A DNA stretch of 64,000 bases from contig JAJZAK010000003.1 of NCBI GenBank assembly GCA_021799485.1, positions 45,645 to 109,644 of the forward strand, written 5' to 3'. The notes beneath the pieces are model-generated. The model searched no databases. It saw only the letters and a list, made by a program, of their open reading frames with translations, and was not told the DNA's origin. Positions 16,015 through 25,584 of this stretch are shown piece by piece. The first letter of the stretch is position 1. Each line of letters opens with the position of its first letter. The position numbers and the translations under genes were made by a program. The DNA comes from a bacterium (GTDB lineage Bacteria; Elusimicrobiota; Elusimicrobia; UBA1565; UBA9628).

Positions 16015-16638
16015 ATGGAAGCCAAGCTCCTCGACGTTCAGGGCCGGGAAGTGGGCACGTTGCCGTTGCGCGACGAGATTTTCGCCGCTCAGCCCTCGAA
16101 GGCCTTTCTGCATGAGTTCGTGACGGTCTTTCTGGCCAATCAGCGCCGCTACTCGGCCAACACCAAGACCCGGGCCGAAGTCTCCGGCGGAGGCCACAAG
16201 CCCTGGAAACAGAAGCACACCGGCCGCGCGAGGGCGGGCTCCATCCGTTCGCCCCTGTGGCGGCATGGCGGGACGATTTTCGGACCGCACGCCAAGGAAT
16301 TGAGGCTTGAATTTCCACGGCGCAAGGCCAAGAAGGCCCTGGCGCAGGCCTTGACGGCCCGTTTCCAGGAGGGAGGCGTGGTCTTTGTCGAGGCCCTGGG
16401 CCTCGCGGAGCCCAAGACGAAGATCCTGGCCGGCGCCCTCAAGAGCCTGGGGCTTTCCAGCCGAGGAACCCTTCTCGTTCTGGACAAGCCGGACGCGGCC
16501 CTCGCCCGCGCCGGACGCAATCTGCCGGGACTTGAGATGGTCTGCGCGCGGGACCTGAACGCGTATTCGGTCCTGAGGAGCCGCAAGCTGTTGATGACCA
16601 AGCCGGCCTTGGAAAGCCTGGGGACTAGGTGGAATTGA
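16015..16638 (+). CDS. rplD: 50S ribosomal protein L4
   Basis: 207 residues. L4 lines the exit tunnel; the extended tunnel loop is seen as NTKTRAEVSGGGHKPWKQK followed by TGRARAGSIRSP. The C-terminal domain (LLVLDKPD, NAYSVLRSRKLLMTKPALE) is complete. Starts four bases after rplC and ends one base before rplW, typical of the S10 operon. Confidence 0.96.
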   Translation: MEAKLLDVQGREVGTLPLRDEIFAAQPSKAFLHEFVTVFLANQRRYSANTKTRAEVSGGGHKPWKQKHTGRARAGSIRSPLWRHGGTIFGPHAKELRLEFPRRKAKKALAQALTARFQEGGVVFVEALGLAEPKTKILAGALKSLGLSSRGTLLVLDKPDAALARAGRNLPGLEMVCARDLNAYSVLRSRKLLMTKPALESLGTRWN

Positions 16639-16639
16639 T

Positions 16640-16939
16640 ATGAGCGAACATGCGGTATTCGGGACGATCGTCCGGCCGATTCTGACGGAAAGAAGCACGC
16701 TGTTGCGGGACAGCCGCAACCAATACTTCTTCGAGGTGCGTCCTCGCGCCGACAAGCGCGAGATCAAAAAGGCCGTCGAGGAGCTATTCAAGGTCCGGGT
16801 CGAGAATGTCCGGACGATGATCGTGCCGGGGAAGTTCCGCCGCCAGGGACGCTTCGGGGACTGGCGGTCGGACTGGAAAAAGGCGATCGTGACCGTCAAG
16901 GCTGGGCAGAAGATCGATTTCGGGGAGAAGGCGGCCTAA
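16640..16939 (+). CDS. rplW: 50S ribosomal protein L23
   Basis: 99 residues. L23 lies at the tunnel exit and docks the signal recognition particle and trigger factor. Recognised by [20 protein letters not shown] and [20 protein letters not shown], and the loop with [18 protein letters not shown]. Normal length. Confidence 0.96.
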   Translation: MSEHAVFGTIVRPILTERSTLLRDSRNQYFFEVRPRADKREIKKAVEELFKVRVENVRTMIVPGKFRRQGRFGDWRSDWKKAIVTVKAGQKIDFGEKAA

Positions 16940-16944
16940 CTATC

Positions 16945-17787
16945 ATGGGAATCAAGAATTTTAAGCCGTACACGCCGTCCCGGCGCGGGATGAGCGGGCC
17001 GGATTTTTCGGAGTTGACGCGGTCGTACCCGGAAAAGAGCCTCGTGCGCCGTCTCCTCAAAAAAGGCGGGCGCAACAATACGGGGACGATCATGGTCCGG
17101 CACCAGGGCGGCGGGCATAAGCGCGCCTACCGCATCGTTGATTTCAAGCGGGACAAGTTCGGCGTTCCGGGAAAGGTCGTTTCGATCGAGTACGACCCGA
17201 ACCGCTCCGCCCGAATCAGCCTCGTCCATTACGTCGACGGCGAGAAGCGGTACATCATTCACGCCGCGGGCTTGGCCGTGGGCGACGCCGTGATGAGCGG
17301 TCCCCGCGCGGAGATCCGGACGGGCAACGCTCTCCCCCTTAAGAACATACCCGAAGGCTCCTTTGTCCATAATATCGAGATCACTCCCGGCCGCGGCGGG
17401 CAGCTTGTGCGAGCGGCCGGCGGCCAGGCGCAGCTCATGGCCAAAGAGGGCGGTTACGCGCAGATCAAGATGGGTTCCGGCGAGGTGCGCCTCGTCCCCG
17501 ACCAATGCCTCGCGACGCTCGGGCAGGTCTCCAACGCCGAGCATAATACGATCACTCTGGGGAAGGCCGGACGCTCCAGGCATCTGGGGATTCGTCCGAC
17601 CGTTCGCGGCGGCGCCATGAACGCCGTCGATCATCCGCTGGGAGGCGGCCGCGGCAAGTCCAAGGGCGGCAACCATCCGCGTTCGCCATGGAATCAGCCG
17701 TCCAAGGGCTATAAGACCCGGCGCAAGCGCAAGATTTGGGGATGGCGCATCGTCGCCGACCGGCGGCGCGCCACGGCGGTGTCATGA
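16945..17787 (+). CDS. rplB: 50S ribosomal protein L2
   Basis: 280 residues. L2 holds the subunits together and supports peptidyl transfer. Signatures include [51 protein letters not shown] and the near-active-site [14 protein letters not shown]. The first His of the DHP motif is kept; the second, commonly His, is Leu here. Overlaps rpsS by four bases (ATGA). Confidence 0.97.
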   Translation: MGIKNFKPYTPSRRGMSGPDFSELTRSYPEKSLVRRLLKKGGRNNTGTIMVRHQGGGHKRAYRIVDFKRDKFGVPGKVVSIEYDPNRSARISLVHYVDGEKRYIIHAAGLAVGDAVMSGPRAEIRTGNALPLKNIPEGSFVHNIEITPGRGGQLVRAAGGQAQLMAKEGGYAQIKMGSGEVRLVPDQCLATLGQVSNAEHNTITLGKAGRSRHLGIRPTVRGGAMNAVDHPLGGGRGKSKGGNHPRSPWNQPSKGYKTRRKRKIWGWRIVADRRRATAVS

Positions 17788-18068
17788 GCCGATCGACCGC
17801 CAAGGGGCCGTACATCGACGCGAAGCTGCTCAAGAAGGTCCAGCGCATGAACCAAGCCAACGAGAAACGCTCCATCAAGACGTGGGCGCGGGACTGCACG
17901 ATCATCCCGGAATTCGTGGGGCATACCTTCGCGGTTCACAATGGGCGCAAATTCCTGCCGGTGTATGTGACCGAGCAGATGGTGGGGCACAAGCTGGGGG
18001 AGTTCTCCTTCACGCGTTTTTTCAGATCTCACGGCGGCGTCCATAGAGAATCCAAGGAGCTAACGTAA
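17784..18068 (+). CDS. rpsS: 30S ribosomal protein S19
   Basis: 94 residues, usual length. S19 is in the 30S head near the A site. [18 protein letters not shown], then the [20 protein letters not shown] core and the [16 protein letters not shown] tail. ATG 17784 overlaps the rplB stop and gives the standard beginning; a longer reading from 17736 only adds rplB-overlapping residues. Confidence 0.96.
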   Translation: MSRSTAKGPYIDAKLLKKVQRMNQANEKRSIKTWARDCTIIPEFVGHTFAVHNGRKFLPVYVTEQMVGHKLGEFSFTRFFRSHGGVHRESKELT

Positions 18069-18430
18069 TGGAAGCCACGGCGCACGCTCGATTTCAGCGA
18101 TACGGGACCAGGAAGGTTTCCCAGGTGCTCGCCCAGATCCGGGGGCGTCGCGTCCTCGAGGCGGAGGAGATGCTGCCCTCCTTTCCGAGGGCCTGCGCCG
18201 GCATGGTGGCCAAGACCTTGAAGTCCGCGGCGTCCAACTTCGCGGTCAAGGCGTCTCGTTCCGGGCGCAAGCTCGAACCCGCGCGGCTTTTCGTCAAGTC
18301 TTGCTGGGCGGGCCAGGGGCCGATGCTGCAAATGAAGCGCACGATGCCGGCTCCGATGGGCCGGGCGAATGTTTTTAAGCGCAAGGTCTGCCACGTGACG
18401 ATCGTCGTGGCGGACGGCGCGGAGGGCTAA
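18068..18430 (+). CDS. rplV: 50S ribosomal protein L22
   Basis: 120 residues. L22 contributes the second tunnel loop, where macrolide-resistance changes occur. Recognised by [26 protein letters not shown] near the start (shown in part) and the tunnel hairpin [18 protein letters not shown] followed by [10 protein letters not shown]. The start shares a base with the rpsS stop. Confidence 0.94.
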   Translation: MEATAHARFQRYGTRKVSQVLAQIRGRRVLEAEEMLPSFPRACAGMVAKTLKSAASNFAVKASRSGRKLEPARLFVKSCWAGQGPMLQMKRTMPAPMGRANVFKRKVCHVTIVVADGAEG

Positions 18431-18431
18431 G

Positions 18432-19247
18432 ATGGGACAGAAAGTTCATCCTCGGTCGGTCCGTCTCGGCTATATCGCGGATTGGGAGTCCCGTTGGTTC
18501 TCTCCGCGCGAGATGCCGGAGCTTATCGGCGAGGACTTTAAAATCCGCGGGCTCATCCGCGACACGTTCCGGCAAGGCGCCATCAGTTGGGTCGGGATCG
18601 ACAGGGCCGGCTCCTACCTCCGGGTGAATATCCACACGGCGCGTCCCGGCGTGGTCATCGGCAAGAAGGGCGTCGACATCGAGTCCATCAAGGACCGCAT
18701 CGAGCGCCTGACCTCCCGCAAAACCTTCATCAATGTCGTGGAAATCAAGGAGCCCGAGCTGGACCCGAGGCTCGTGGCCCAAGCCGTCGCTTCCCAGATC
18801 GAGAAGCGCATCGCCTACCGACGCGCGATGCGGCGTGCCATGGAAAGGACGCTTGAAGCGGGGGCGCTGGGAGTCAAGATCCGAGTGGGCGGCCGCTTGA
18901 ACGGCTCCGAGATCGCGCGCGTGGAGTGGATGCGCGAGGGCCGAGTTCCGCTGCATACCTACAGCGCGGAAGTCGACTACGGAACCGCCGAGGCGCGGAC
19001 GACCGCGGGCCTCATCGGCGTCAAGGTTTGGATTTTTAGAAAACAGCATTTTGTGAAGCTCCCCAAGGAGCTCTTGGCGCAGGCCAAGGAGCAAAAAGAG
19101 AGCGAGGGAGCCGAGGGGGCATCGGCGCCGGCGCCGGCCGGAGAGCCGCTCGCCGCGGCGGACCAGGATGCCGAGGCTCCGGGCGGGAGTATCCCCGCCG
19201 AACCCGCGATCGACGGCATGGCGGAGGGCGACGATGTTAATGCCTAA
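18432..19247 (+). CDS. rpsC: 30S ribosomal protein S3
   Basis: 271 residues. S3 forms the mRNA entry tunnel. [20 protein letters not shown], the KH domain ([20 protein letters not shown]) and the C-terminal domain ([32 protein letters not shown]) are all present. After about residue 220 there is a 50-residue acidic, Ala/Pro-rich tail not found in short S3 proteins. It overlaps rplP by 14 bases. Confidence 0.97.
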   Translation: MGQKVHPRSVRLGYIADWESRWFSPREMPELIGEDFKIRGLIRDTFRQGAISWVGIDRAGSYLRVNIHTARPGVVIGKKGVDIESIKDRIERLTSRKTFINVVEIKEPELDPRLVAQAVASQIEKRIAYRRAMRRAMERTLEAGALGVKIRVGGRLNGSEIARVEWMREGRVPLHTYSAEVDYGTAEARTTAGLIGVKVWIFRKQHFVKLPKELLAQAKEQKESEGAEGASAPAPAGEPLAAADQDAEAPGGSIPAEPAIDGMAEGDDVNA

Positions 19248-19650
19248 GAGGGTCAAATACAGAAAACCGCATTCGCAGCCCCGCATCAAGGGAATGGCGA
19301 AGAAAGGCGCGACCATCGCTTTCGGCGAATTCGCCCTCAAGGCCTTGGAGCCGAAATGGGTGACGGCGAGGCAGATCGAGGCCTGCCGCGTCACCATCGG
19401 CCGCCATCTTAAGAAGGGAGGCAAACTCTGGATCCGCATTTTTCCGGACAAGGCCGTGACCAAGCATCCGGCCGAGACGCGCATGGGGAAAGGCAAGGGC
19501 GCTCCGGATCACTGGGTGTGCGTGGTGAAGCCGGGGAGGATTCTTTTTGAAATCGGCGGGGTGGGGGGCGATGTCGCTCGGGGGGCTTTTGTCAACGCTT
19601 CCTACAAGCTTCCTATCAAAACCCAGATCGTGGCCCGGGAGGAATTTTAA
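19234..19650 (+). CDS. rplP: 50S ribosomal protein L16
   Basis: 138 residues, close to the usual 136. L16 shapes the A-site tRNA pocket. [20 protein letters not shown], then [18 protein letters not shown] and [18 protein letters not shown] 19234 is chosen because MLMPKR is the standard family start; it lies inside the end of rpsC, implying coupled translation. Confidence 0.97.
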   Translation: MLMPKRVKYRKPHSQPRIKGMAKKGATIAFGEFALKALEPKWVTARQIEACRVTIGRHLKKGGKLWIRIFPDKAVTKHPAETRMGKGKGAPDHWVCVVKPGRILFEIGGVGGDVARGAFVNASYKLPIKTQIVAREEF

Positions 19651-19868
19651 TGAAAGCCGCTGACCGCGACGCGAAAAAGGCTCTTTCCCCGGCGGAGCTC
19701 CTCTCGGAGCTGCGCCAGACGCAGCAGAAACGATTCGAGCTGGGACTGAAGCGCTCCACCGGTTCCATTCAGGACCCGCTTGAGCTGCGACGCCTCCGGC
19801 GCCACGCGGCTCGGCTGCGCACGTGGCTGAGGCAGAAGGAACTCGGCGGGAAGGGAGGCGCCCGATGA
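19650..19868 (+). CDS. rpmC: 50S ribosomal protein L29
   Basis: 72 residues. L29 sits beside L23 at the tunnel exit. The helical hairpin is seen as [20 protein letters not shown] followed by [19 protein letters not shown]. It lies in its conserved place between rplP and rpsQ, sharing bases with both neighbours. Confidence 0.94.
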   Translation: MKAADRDAKKALSPAELLSELRQTQQKRFELGLKRSTGSIQDPLELRRLRRHAARLRTWLRQKELGGKGGAR

Positions 19869-20188
19869 CGCCGGCTCAAGACGCAGCCCAGCGGGAAACG
19901 CAGCGCAAGGTCCTTTCCGGAGTCGTTGTGTCCGACAAGATGGACAAGACGCGCATCGTGCTCGTCGAAAGGACGGTGCGGCATCCCCTTTACGAAAAGA
20001 CCATCGGCAAGCGCAAGAAATTCAGCGTGCACGACGAAAAAAACGAGTCCGTCGCCGGCGATTGGGTCGAGATCATGAGCACGAGGCCCATGTCGAGGAC
20101 GAAGCGATGGCGGCTTCTGCGCATCGTGAGACAGTCGCCGGAGCGTTCGGCGGCGGCCCGGACGGCGAAGGAGAAGGTTTCCGCATGA
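19865..20188 (+). CDS. rpsQ: 30S ribosomal protein S17
   Basis: 107 residues, longer than the usual 80-90 because of short extensions at both ends. An OB-fold 16S-binding protein: [40 protein letters not shown], then [22 protein letters not shown] 19865 overlaps the rpmC stop (ATGA). Confidence 0.96.
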   Translation: MTPAQDAAQRETQRKVLSGVVVSDKMDKTRIVLVERTVRHPLYEKTIGKRKKFSVHDEKNESVAGDWVEIMSTRPMSRTKRWRLLRIVRQSPERSAAARTAKEKVSA

Positions 20189-20553
20189 TCCAGCTTCGAT
20201 CCATCATCAACGTCGCGGACAATTCCGGAGCCCGAAAACTCCAGTGCTTCCATGTGTCGGGCGGCAGCTATCGCCGCTATGCCACGGTGGGGGACGTCAT
20301 CGTCTGCAGCGTTCGCGACGCCCTGCCCCAGGGCGCTATCAAGAAAGGGGAGGTGGTCAAGGCCGTCGTCGTGCGCACGGTTCGCCAAGTGCGGCGCGCG
20401 GACGGCTCCTACATTTCCTTCGACGACAACGCGGCGTGCCTCATCGACGACAAGGGAGAGCCCCGCGGCACCCGCGTTTTCGGGCCTGTCGCCCGGGAGC
20501 TGCGCGAGAAGGACTATCTTAAAATCATTTCCTTGGCGCCCGAGGTGCTTTGA
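20185..20553 (+). CDS. rplN: 50S ribosomal protein L14
   Basis: 122 residues, exact usual length. L14 bridges to the 30S subunit. [20 protein letters not shown] is the diagnostic start, followed by [20 protein letters not shown] and the [20 protein letters not shown] end. ATG 20185 overlaps the rpsQ stop. Confidence 0.98.
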   Translation: MIQLRSIINVADNSGARKLQCFHVSGGSYRRYATVGDVIVCSVRDALPQGAIKKGEVVKAVVVRTVRQVRRADGSYISFDDNAACLIDDKGEPRGTRVFGPVARELREKDYLKIISLAPEVL

Positions 20554-20876
20554 TGGCCGCGACGAAGCTTAAAATCAGGAAGAAAGACAACGTGATGGTG
20601 ATGTCCGGGAGGGATAAGGGGAAGACCGGAGAGATCTTGAAGGTGATTCCCGCCGACATGCGCGTCGTCGTCGCGAAGGTCAATATGATCGCCAAGCACC
20701 GCAAGCCCCGCGGCTCGGAACCAGGCGGCATCCAGCATATGGAGGCCCCCATCGCGGCCTCGAAAGTGATGCTTATGTGCCCCAAATGCGAGAAGCCGGC
20801 CCGGATTCGCCTGGAGCGCCTTCCCGATGGAAAGCTCTCGCGCGCCTGCCGGCGCTGCGGGGAGGTGATTCTTTGA
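20553..20876 (+). CDS. rplX: 50S ribosomal protein L24
   Basis: 107 residues. L24 starts assembly of the large subunit. The KOW motif is visible as [20 protein letters not shown], followed by [19 protein letters not shown]. The C-terminal part has two Cys pairs (CPKC and CRRC), a zinc-ribbon form found in many but not all bacteria. ATG 20553 uses the last base of the rplN stop; the preceding TTG is not needed. Confidence 0.96.
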   Translation: MAATKLKIRKKDNVMVMSGRDKGKTGEILKVIPADMRVVVAKVNMIAKHRKPRGSEPGGIQHMEAPIAASKVMLMCPKCEKPARIRLERLPDGKLSRACRRCGEVIL

Positions 20877-21613
20877 TGGCCGACGATAAAAAGCCGGTCA
20901 AGGCCCCCGGAACCATGGGGAAGAAGGCAGGAGGCGCGGCCCCCGCCAAAAGCGGCCCGGCGTTCGCCCTTTCCGACGGCCGGGGCGCGCCGCACTCCGC
21001 GCCGCGACTCAAGACTTATTATGTCGAGAAGGTCGTTCCCGCCCTCATGAAGGGGCGCGGCCTGGCCAATCCCCTCCAAGTGCCCAGGCTCCGCAAGATC
21101 GTGATCAACATCGGCGTTTCGGAGGGCAAGGAGAACATCCAGATGCTGGAGGCGGCGCGAGAGGAGATGGCCCTCATCACGGGGCAGTGGCCGCAACTGC
21201 GCCGGGCCAAGAAATCCATTTCCAACTTCAAGTTGCGCGAGGGCATGCCGATCGGGCTGCGTGTGACGCTCCGAGGCGATCGGATGTATGAGTTCCTCGA
21301 TCGCTTCGTCTCGACCGCCGTCCCGCGGATGAGAGATTTTCGCGGGCTCGACCCCGACGGCTTTGATGGACGCGGCAATTACAACATCGGCCTTCGCGAG
21401 CAGATGATTTTCCCCGAGATCGACGCCGAAAAAGTGGTGAAGCAGCGCGGGATGAATATCTCGATTGTGACGAGCGCCGGCCAGGACGATATGGGCCGGG
21501 CTCTTTTGGAGGCCATGGGATTCCCCTTTCGCCGCCTGCCTTCCGGCAGACAAGCGGGGCCGAGCAAAGACTCGGCGGTCGCGACTGCGGCGACCGCCGG
21601 GGTGGAGGGTTGA
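20876..21613 (+). CDS. rplE: 50S ribosomal protein L5, extended at both ends
   Basis: 245 residues compared with about 180 normally. The L5 core starts near residue 45 ([15 protein letters not shown]) and includes [35 protein letters not shown], the ARVTLRG-like strand and [16 protein letters not shown]. The first 44 residues are a Lys/Ala/Gly-rich leader. After the normal end ([10 protein letters not shown]) about 30 residues follow, beginning [10 protein letters not shown], which is the translation of a CTGCCTTCCGGCAG palindrome also found elsewhere in the window. L5 binds 5S rRNA. Confidence 0.95.
   Translation: MADDKKPVKAPGTMGKKAGGAAPAKSGPAFALSDGRGAPHSAPRLKTYYVEKVVPALMKGRGLANPLQVPRLRKIVINIGVSEGKENIQMLEAAREEMALITGQWPQLRRAKKSISNFKLREGMPIGLRVTLRGDRMYEFLDRFVSTAVPRMRDFRGLDPDGFDGRGNYNIGLREQMIFPEIDAEKVVKQRGMNISIVTSAGQDDMGRALLEAMGFPFRRLPSGRQAGPSKDSAVATAATAGVEG
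21535..21554 (+). repeat. Dispersed palindromic element, copy 1 (inside rplE)
   Basis: CCTGCCTTCCGGCAGACAAG differs at two of 20 positions from the copy at 39786-39805 and shares its core with the copy at 31316-31331. CTGCC and GGCAG pair as a short hairpin. It is translated in frame as part of the C-terminal extension of L5 (LPSGRQAG), so insertion probably lengthened the protein. Confidence 0.65.
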
Positions 21614-21616
21614 TCG

Positions 21617-21802
21617 ATGGCAACGACGGCATGGATGGCGAAACTTAGACGCCCGCCGAAATTCTCGACGCGCTATAGAAATCGCTGCCAGATCTGCGGA
21701 CGGCCGAGGGCGTTCTATCGCGATTTCGGTCTTTGTCGAATTTGTTTTAGGAACATGGCCCAGAACGGGCATATTCCGGGCGTCAGGAAGTCTTCCTGGT
21801 AG
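21617..21802 (+). CDS. rpsN: 30S ribosomal protein S14, zinc-binding type
   Basis: 61 residues, the short type Z (S14p) form. [20 protein letters not shown] precedes two Cys pairs, CQIC and CRIC, that bind zinc, and [11 protein letters not shown] ends it. It occupies the normal place between rplE and rpsH. The zinc form rather than the long zinc-free form is a small clue to lineage. Confidence 0.97.
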   Translation: MATTAWMAKLRRPPKFSTRYRNRCQICGRPRAFYRDFGLCRICFRNMAQNGHIPGVRKSSW

Positions 21803-21816
21803 AGAAAAGGAGAACG

Positions 21817-22209
21817 ATGGATACGATAGCCGATCTTTTGACGCGCATCCGCAACGCGAGCGGGAGGGCGCACGACCGCGTGGATGTGCCGCTCTCGAAA
21901 ATGAAGCTCGAAATCATCAGGATCCTCAAGCAAGAGGGCTTCATCGCCAATTTCAAGTCGCTTTACGACGCCGCCAAGCGCGGCACGATCCGGGTTTTTC
22001 TGAAATACTCCCCCGAGAAGGAGCCCGTGATCCGCGGGATCGAGCGAGTCTCGAAGCCCGGCATGAGGGTTTACCGCTCCTACGACGACATTCCCCGCGC
22101 GCGGCAGGGATACGTCGTGACGGTTCTCTCCACCTCCAAGGGCCTCCTTACGGGAGCGCAGGCCAAGGAGAAAAAGGTCGGCGGCGAAGTGCTTTTCAGG
22201 GTTTGGTGA
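21817..22209 (+). CDS. rpsH: 30S ribosomal protein S8
   Basis: 130 residues. S8 binds the 16S central domain and in E. coli also represses the spc operon. MDTIADLLTRIRNASGRAHD, IIRILKQEGFIANFKS, GMRVYRSYDDIPRARQGYVV and the GEVLFRVW end identify it. AAAAGGAG lies upstream of ATG 21817. Confidence 0.97.
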   Translation: MDTIADLLTRIRNASGRAHDRVDVPLSKMKLEIIRILKQEGFIANFKSLYDAAKRGTIRVFLKYSPEKEPVIRGIERVSKPGMRVYRSYDDIPRARQGYVVTVLSTSKGLLTGAQAKEKKVGGEVLFRVW

Positions 22210-22214
22210 TCGTT

Positions 22215-22802
22215 GTGTCACGCGTCGGCCGCATGCCCATCGCCGTGCCCTCCGGGGTTGAGTTGCGCCTTCAGCCGGCGCTCATTTCCGCCAAGGGGCC
22301 CAAGGGCGCCCTCGAGGAGCGCCTTCCGTCCTTCATTCAGGCCGCCCTCAAGGACGGACAGCTCCTCCTCACCGCCGATCTCGCCGCCTCGCGCAAGGCC
22401 AAGGCGCTTTACGGCACCGTCCGTGCCCGGCTCAACAACATGGTCCAGGGCGTCGCGCGCGGTTTTTCGAAGGGCCTCGAGATCGTCGGTCTGGGCTACC
22501 GCGCGGAAGTCGCGGGGCAGAAGCTGACGCTGAGCCTGGGCCACTCCCATCCCGTCGTTTTCGAGGTGCCTGCCGGCGTCGCCGTGGCCGTGGACGCGAA
22601 AAAGACGCTGATCACGCTTTCGGGGGCGTCGAAGGAGCTTGTGGGCCAGACGGCGGCGAAGCTCCGCGCCCTCAAGAAGCCCGAACCATACAAGGGAACC
22701 GGCATCCGCTATCAAGGCGAGCATGTCCGCAAGAAGGCCGGCAAGGCCGCCGCGGGCGCCGCGGGCGCCGCGGGAGGCGGCGCTGGAGGAGCGAAGAAAT
22801 GA
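22215..22802 (+). CDS. rplF: 50S ribosomal protein L6
   Basis: 195 residues. L6 lies near the sarcin-ricin loop. GTG 22215 gives the family start [15 protein letters not shown]; the frame is open five codons upstream but those residues overlap rpsH. Core motifs: [28 protein letters not shown], and [18 protein letters not shown]. The last 20 residues are an Ala/Gly-rich tail. Confidence 0.95.
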   Translation: MSRVGRMPIAVPSGVELRLQPALISAKGPKGALEERLPSFIQAALKDGQLLLTADLAASRKAKALYGTVRARLNNMVQGVARGFSKGLEIVGLGYRAEVAGQKLTLSLGHSHPVVFEVPAGVAVAVDAKKTLITLSGASKELVGQTAAKLRALKKPEPYKGTGIRYQGEHVRKKAGKAAAGAAGAAGGGAGGAKK

Positions 22803-22821
22803 TCTTGGGGGAACGGGCCAT

Positions 22822-23175
22822 ATGAAAGATAAGCATCAGCGGGCGTCGTACCGTCGGGGACGCGTTCGGCGCCAATTAGCCGCGCGGACCAACGGAAGGC
22901 CGCGGCTCAGCGTTTTTAGGAGCCTGCGGCATCTCTATGCCCAGGTGATCGACGATTCGACGGGACGGACTCTGGCCAGCGCTTCGTCGTTGGCGGAGGG
23001 CGGCAAGACCGGCGGCAAGAACGTCGCTTCCGCCAAAAAGGTGGGGGAATTGATCGCCAAGAAGGCCGTCGGCGCCGGAGTCAAGGCGGTGGTATTCGAT
23101 CGCGGCGCCCAGCGCTACCACGGGCGCATCAAGGCCTTGGCCGAGGCCGCCCGCGCTGGCGGGCTGGAGTTTTGA
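22822..23175 (+). CDS. rplR: 50S ribosomal protein L18
   Basis: 117 residues, standard length. L18 binds 5S rRNA with L5. [27 protein letters not shown], and [20 protein letters not shown] are the usual blocks. ATG 22822 starts [20 protein letters not shown]; the open frame upstream lies inside rplF. Confidence 0.95.
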   Translation: MKDKHQRASYRRGRVRRQLAARTNGRPRLSVFRSLRHLYAQVIDDSTGRTLASASSLAEGGKTGGKNVASAKKVGELIAKKAVGAGVKAVVFDRGAQRYHGRIKALAEAARAGGLEF

Positions 23176-23176
23176 C

Positions 23177-23761
23177 ATGGCCCAGCCGATGACGAGCCAA
23201 ACGCCTCAGGCCGCGCCCGCCGCGCCCCATTCGGGAGGACGTCCCATGGGTCCCGGACGAGGATTCTCGAGGGGTTTCGGGGGGGGCCGAGACACGGGGC
23301 CCGGAGACGGATTCCGGGAAACCGTCGTCGCGATCAACCGTGTCGCCAAGGTCGTCAAGGGAGGAAAAAGATTTTCCTTCGCGGCGCTGGTGGTGGTCGG
23401 CGACGGCGCCGGCAAGGTCGGGTGGGGGCTGGGCAAGGCCCGCGACGTCCAGTCGTCCATCCGCAAGGGCCACGCCTCCGCCGTTAAAAATTTAATCCAC
23501 TTCCCCGTCCAGAAGGGGACCATTCCGCACGAGGCGATAGCGAAGTTCCGCTCGACGAAGGTGTGGATGAAGCCGGCGGCCCCCGGAACGGGGGTCATCG
23601 CCGGGGGGGGCGTCCGCGCCATTCTCGAGGCGGGCGGGATCAAGGACATCCTTTCCAAGGTCTTGGGGAGCTCAAACTCTTATAATGTGATCGGAGCCAC
23701 GATGGAATGCTTGAAGACGCTTAGGACGCGCGAGGATATCAAGAGGCTGCGCGGGCGATGA
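23177..23761 (+). CDS. rpsE: 30S ribosomal protein S5
   Basis: 194 residues. S5 lines the mRNA entry and accuracy region. The double-stranded-RNA-binding domain is seen in [20 protein letters not shown] and [20 protein letters not shown], then [20 protein letters not shown] and the [20 protein letters not shown] end. A Gly/Arg/Pro-rich leader of about 45 residues precedes the core. It overlaps rplO by four bases; rpmD (L30), often found between them, is missing. Confidence 0.96.
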   Translation: MAQPMTSQTPQAAPAAPHSGGRPMGPGRGFSRGFGGGRDTGPGDGFRETVVAINRVAKVVKGGKRFSFAALVVVGDGAGKVGWGLGKARDVQSSIRKGHASAVKNLIHFPVQKGTIPHEAIAKFRSTKVWMKPAAPGTGVIAGGGVRAILEAGGIKDILSKVLGSSNSYNVIGATMECLKTLRTREDIKRLRGR

Positions 23762-24222
23762 CGACGCTAGCATCGCTCACGCCGGCCCCGGGAGCCAGGC
23801 GCCGCAAAAGAAGGCTCGGCCTCGGGGAAGGATCGGGCCATGGCCAAACCTCGACGCGCGGCCAGAAGGGCCAGCGCTCCCGTTCCGGCGACGGCAAGCT
23901 CGTGGGATTTGAGGGCGGTCAGACCCCGATCTTGAGAAGGGTCCCGAAGCGCGGCTTTTCAAACGCCGCTTTCCGTAAGGAGTACCAGACGGTCTCCCTC
24001 GCCGCGGTGTCCCGCGTTTTCGAGAGCCAGCGAGAGGTGACCATCGACGCCCTGCGCATCCATGGCCTCGCCAAGGGGCCCAGGCCCGTCAAGATTCTGG
24101 GTCCCGGGCGGCTTGCCAAGGCCTACAAGATTTTCGCCCACGCCTTCTCCGCGAGCGCTGCGGATGCCATCAAGAAGGCCGGCGGAGAGCCCGTCGTGGT
24201 CGGGACCGCCGCCGCCTCGTGA
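23758..24222 (+). CDS. rplO: 50S ribosomal protein L15
   Basis: 154 residues. [20 protein letters not shown], the [17 protein letters not shown] block and the C-terminal [20 protein letters not shown] identify it. It links several 23S domains late in assembly. Shares bases with rpsE upstream and with the GTG start of secY downstream. Confidence 0.96.
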   Translation: MTTLASLTPAPGARRRKRRLGLGEGSGHGQTSTRGQKGQRSRSGDGKLVGFEGGQTPILRRVPKRGFSNAAFRKEYQTVSLAAVSRVFESQREVTIDALRIHGLAKGPRPVKILGPGRLAKAYKIFAHAFSASAADAIKKAGGEPVVVGTAAAS

Positions 24223-25559
24223 TCCAGAAGTTCGGCGACATACTCGAATCCGCCGACCTGCGGAGGAAGATTCTTTTCACTCTCGGCTCCTTGGCGATCT
24301 TCCGTCTGGGGGCCGCGATCCCGATCCCAGGGATCAATGGGGAAGCCTTGAGAGCGCTGTTCGAGGCCCAGCGCAATGGGTTCCTGGGGTTTCTCAACAT
24401 CTTCTCGGGAGGCGCGCTTGGCCGTTTCTCCATCTTCTCCCTCGGCGTGATGCCTTACATCAACGCCTCGATCATCATCAGCCTGATCCAGGGCGCGCAC
24501 ATGATCCCCTATTTCGACCGCCTGGCCAAGGAGGGCGAGCTCGGCCGCCGCAAGCTGAACTCCTGGACCCGCTATTTGACCTTGGGTCTCGGCGCCATCC
24601 AGTCCGCGGGCCTTACGTGGTCGATCACGTCCATGCGCTCCGTCCCGGGTTCGCCGCCCATCGTGCCTCATCCCACGGCGAGTTTTTACGCGATGACGAC
24701 GCTGACGCTGACGACCGGGACGCTTTTCGTGATGTGGCTTGGCGAGCAGATGACGGAGTACGGCATCGGAAACGGAGTCTCCCTGATCATTTTCGCGGGG
24801 ATTGTCCAAAGGCTCCCGAGCGCCATCATGGGGATGATCGCCCTTGTTCATGCCGAGGAAATCGGCATCATCAAGGCGCTTCTCATCGCGGCGGGAATCC
24901 TTTTCGTGACGCTCCTTGTCGTGTGGCTGGAGACCGCCCAACGCAAGATTCCGGTCCAATACGCCAAGCGGGTCGTGGGACGGAGGCTCTATGGCGGGGC
25001 GCAAAGCTACCTGCCGCTCAAGGTCGACCAGTCGGGAGTGATCGCGGTCATCTTCGCGATCTCGTTGTTGACCGTCCCCGTCACGGTGGCGAATTTCTTC
25101 CCGCAATCGTCCTGGGCTCAAAAGCTCAATCAGTATTTCAGCCTGGGCGGCTGGATCTACCAAGCCGTCTATGCGGCCCTTATCATCTTCTTTTGCTATT
25201 TCTACAACTCCGTCTCCATCAATCCCGACGACCTAGCCGATAACATGAAGAAATCGGGAGGGTTCATCCCGGGCTACCGGCCTGGCGAGGCGACCGCCAA
25301 GTACATTGAATGGGTGCTGGAGCGCATCACGCTTGGAGGCGCTCTCTTCGTGGCCGCGATCGCTGTCCTGCCGGACGTGATGCGCCGCCAGTTCAATGTT
25401 CCCTTCTTCTTCGGCGGCACGGCTCTCCTCATCGTGGTCGGCGTCGCCCTCGACACGATGGGCCAGCTCGAGGCCCAGCTTATCATGCGCCATTACGAAG
25501 GCTTCCTGAAGCGCGGCCGCATCCGCCAGCGCTGGTTCAACGTGGGCTCGGCGTCGTGA
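24219..25559 (+). CDS. secY: Preprotein translocase subunit SecY
   Basis: 446 residues with about ten hydrophobic segments. SecY is the membrane channel for Sec-dependent export. Family motifs: FRLGAAIPIPGING, NIFSGGALGRFSIFSLGVMP, YINASIIISLIQ, GNGVSLIIFAGIVQRLP, and QYAKRVVGRRLYGGAQSYLP, KVDQSGVIAVIFA, and GFIPGYRPG. GTG 24219 overlaps the rplO stop. It lies at the end of the spc cluster before adk, as in most bacteria. Confidence 0.97.
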   Translation: MIQKFGDILESADLRRKILFTLGSLAIFRLGAAIPIPGINGEALRALFEAQRNGFLGFLNIFSGGALGRFSIFSLGVMPYINASIIISLIQGAHMIPYFDRLAKEGELGRRKLNSWTRYLTLGLGAIQSAGLTWSITSMRSVPGSPPIVPHPTASFYAMTTLTLTTGTLFVMWLGEQMTEYGIGNGVSLIIFAGIVQRLPSAIMGMIALVHAEEIGIIKALLIAAGILFVTLLVVWLETAQRKIPVQYAKRVVGRRLYGGAQSYLPLKVDQSGVIAVIFAISLLTVPVTVANFFPQSSWAQKLNQYFSLGGWIYQAVYAALIIFFCYFYNSVSINPDDLADNMKKSGGFIPGYRPGEATAKYIEWVLERITLGGALFVAAIAVLPDVMRRQFNVPFFFGGTALLIVVGVALDTMGQLEAQLIMRHYEGFLKRGRIRQRWFNVGSAS

Positions 25560-25584
25560 CGTTCTTCCTTGAGCCGGTGCGGGA

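Noticed and set aside
21228..21632. CRISPR-like or tandem repeats in the window
   Set aside because: No regularly spaced direct repeats with unique spacers were seen; only the small palindromes recur.
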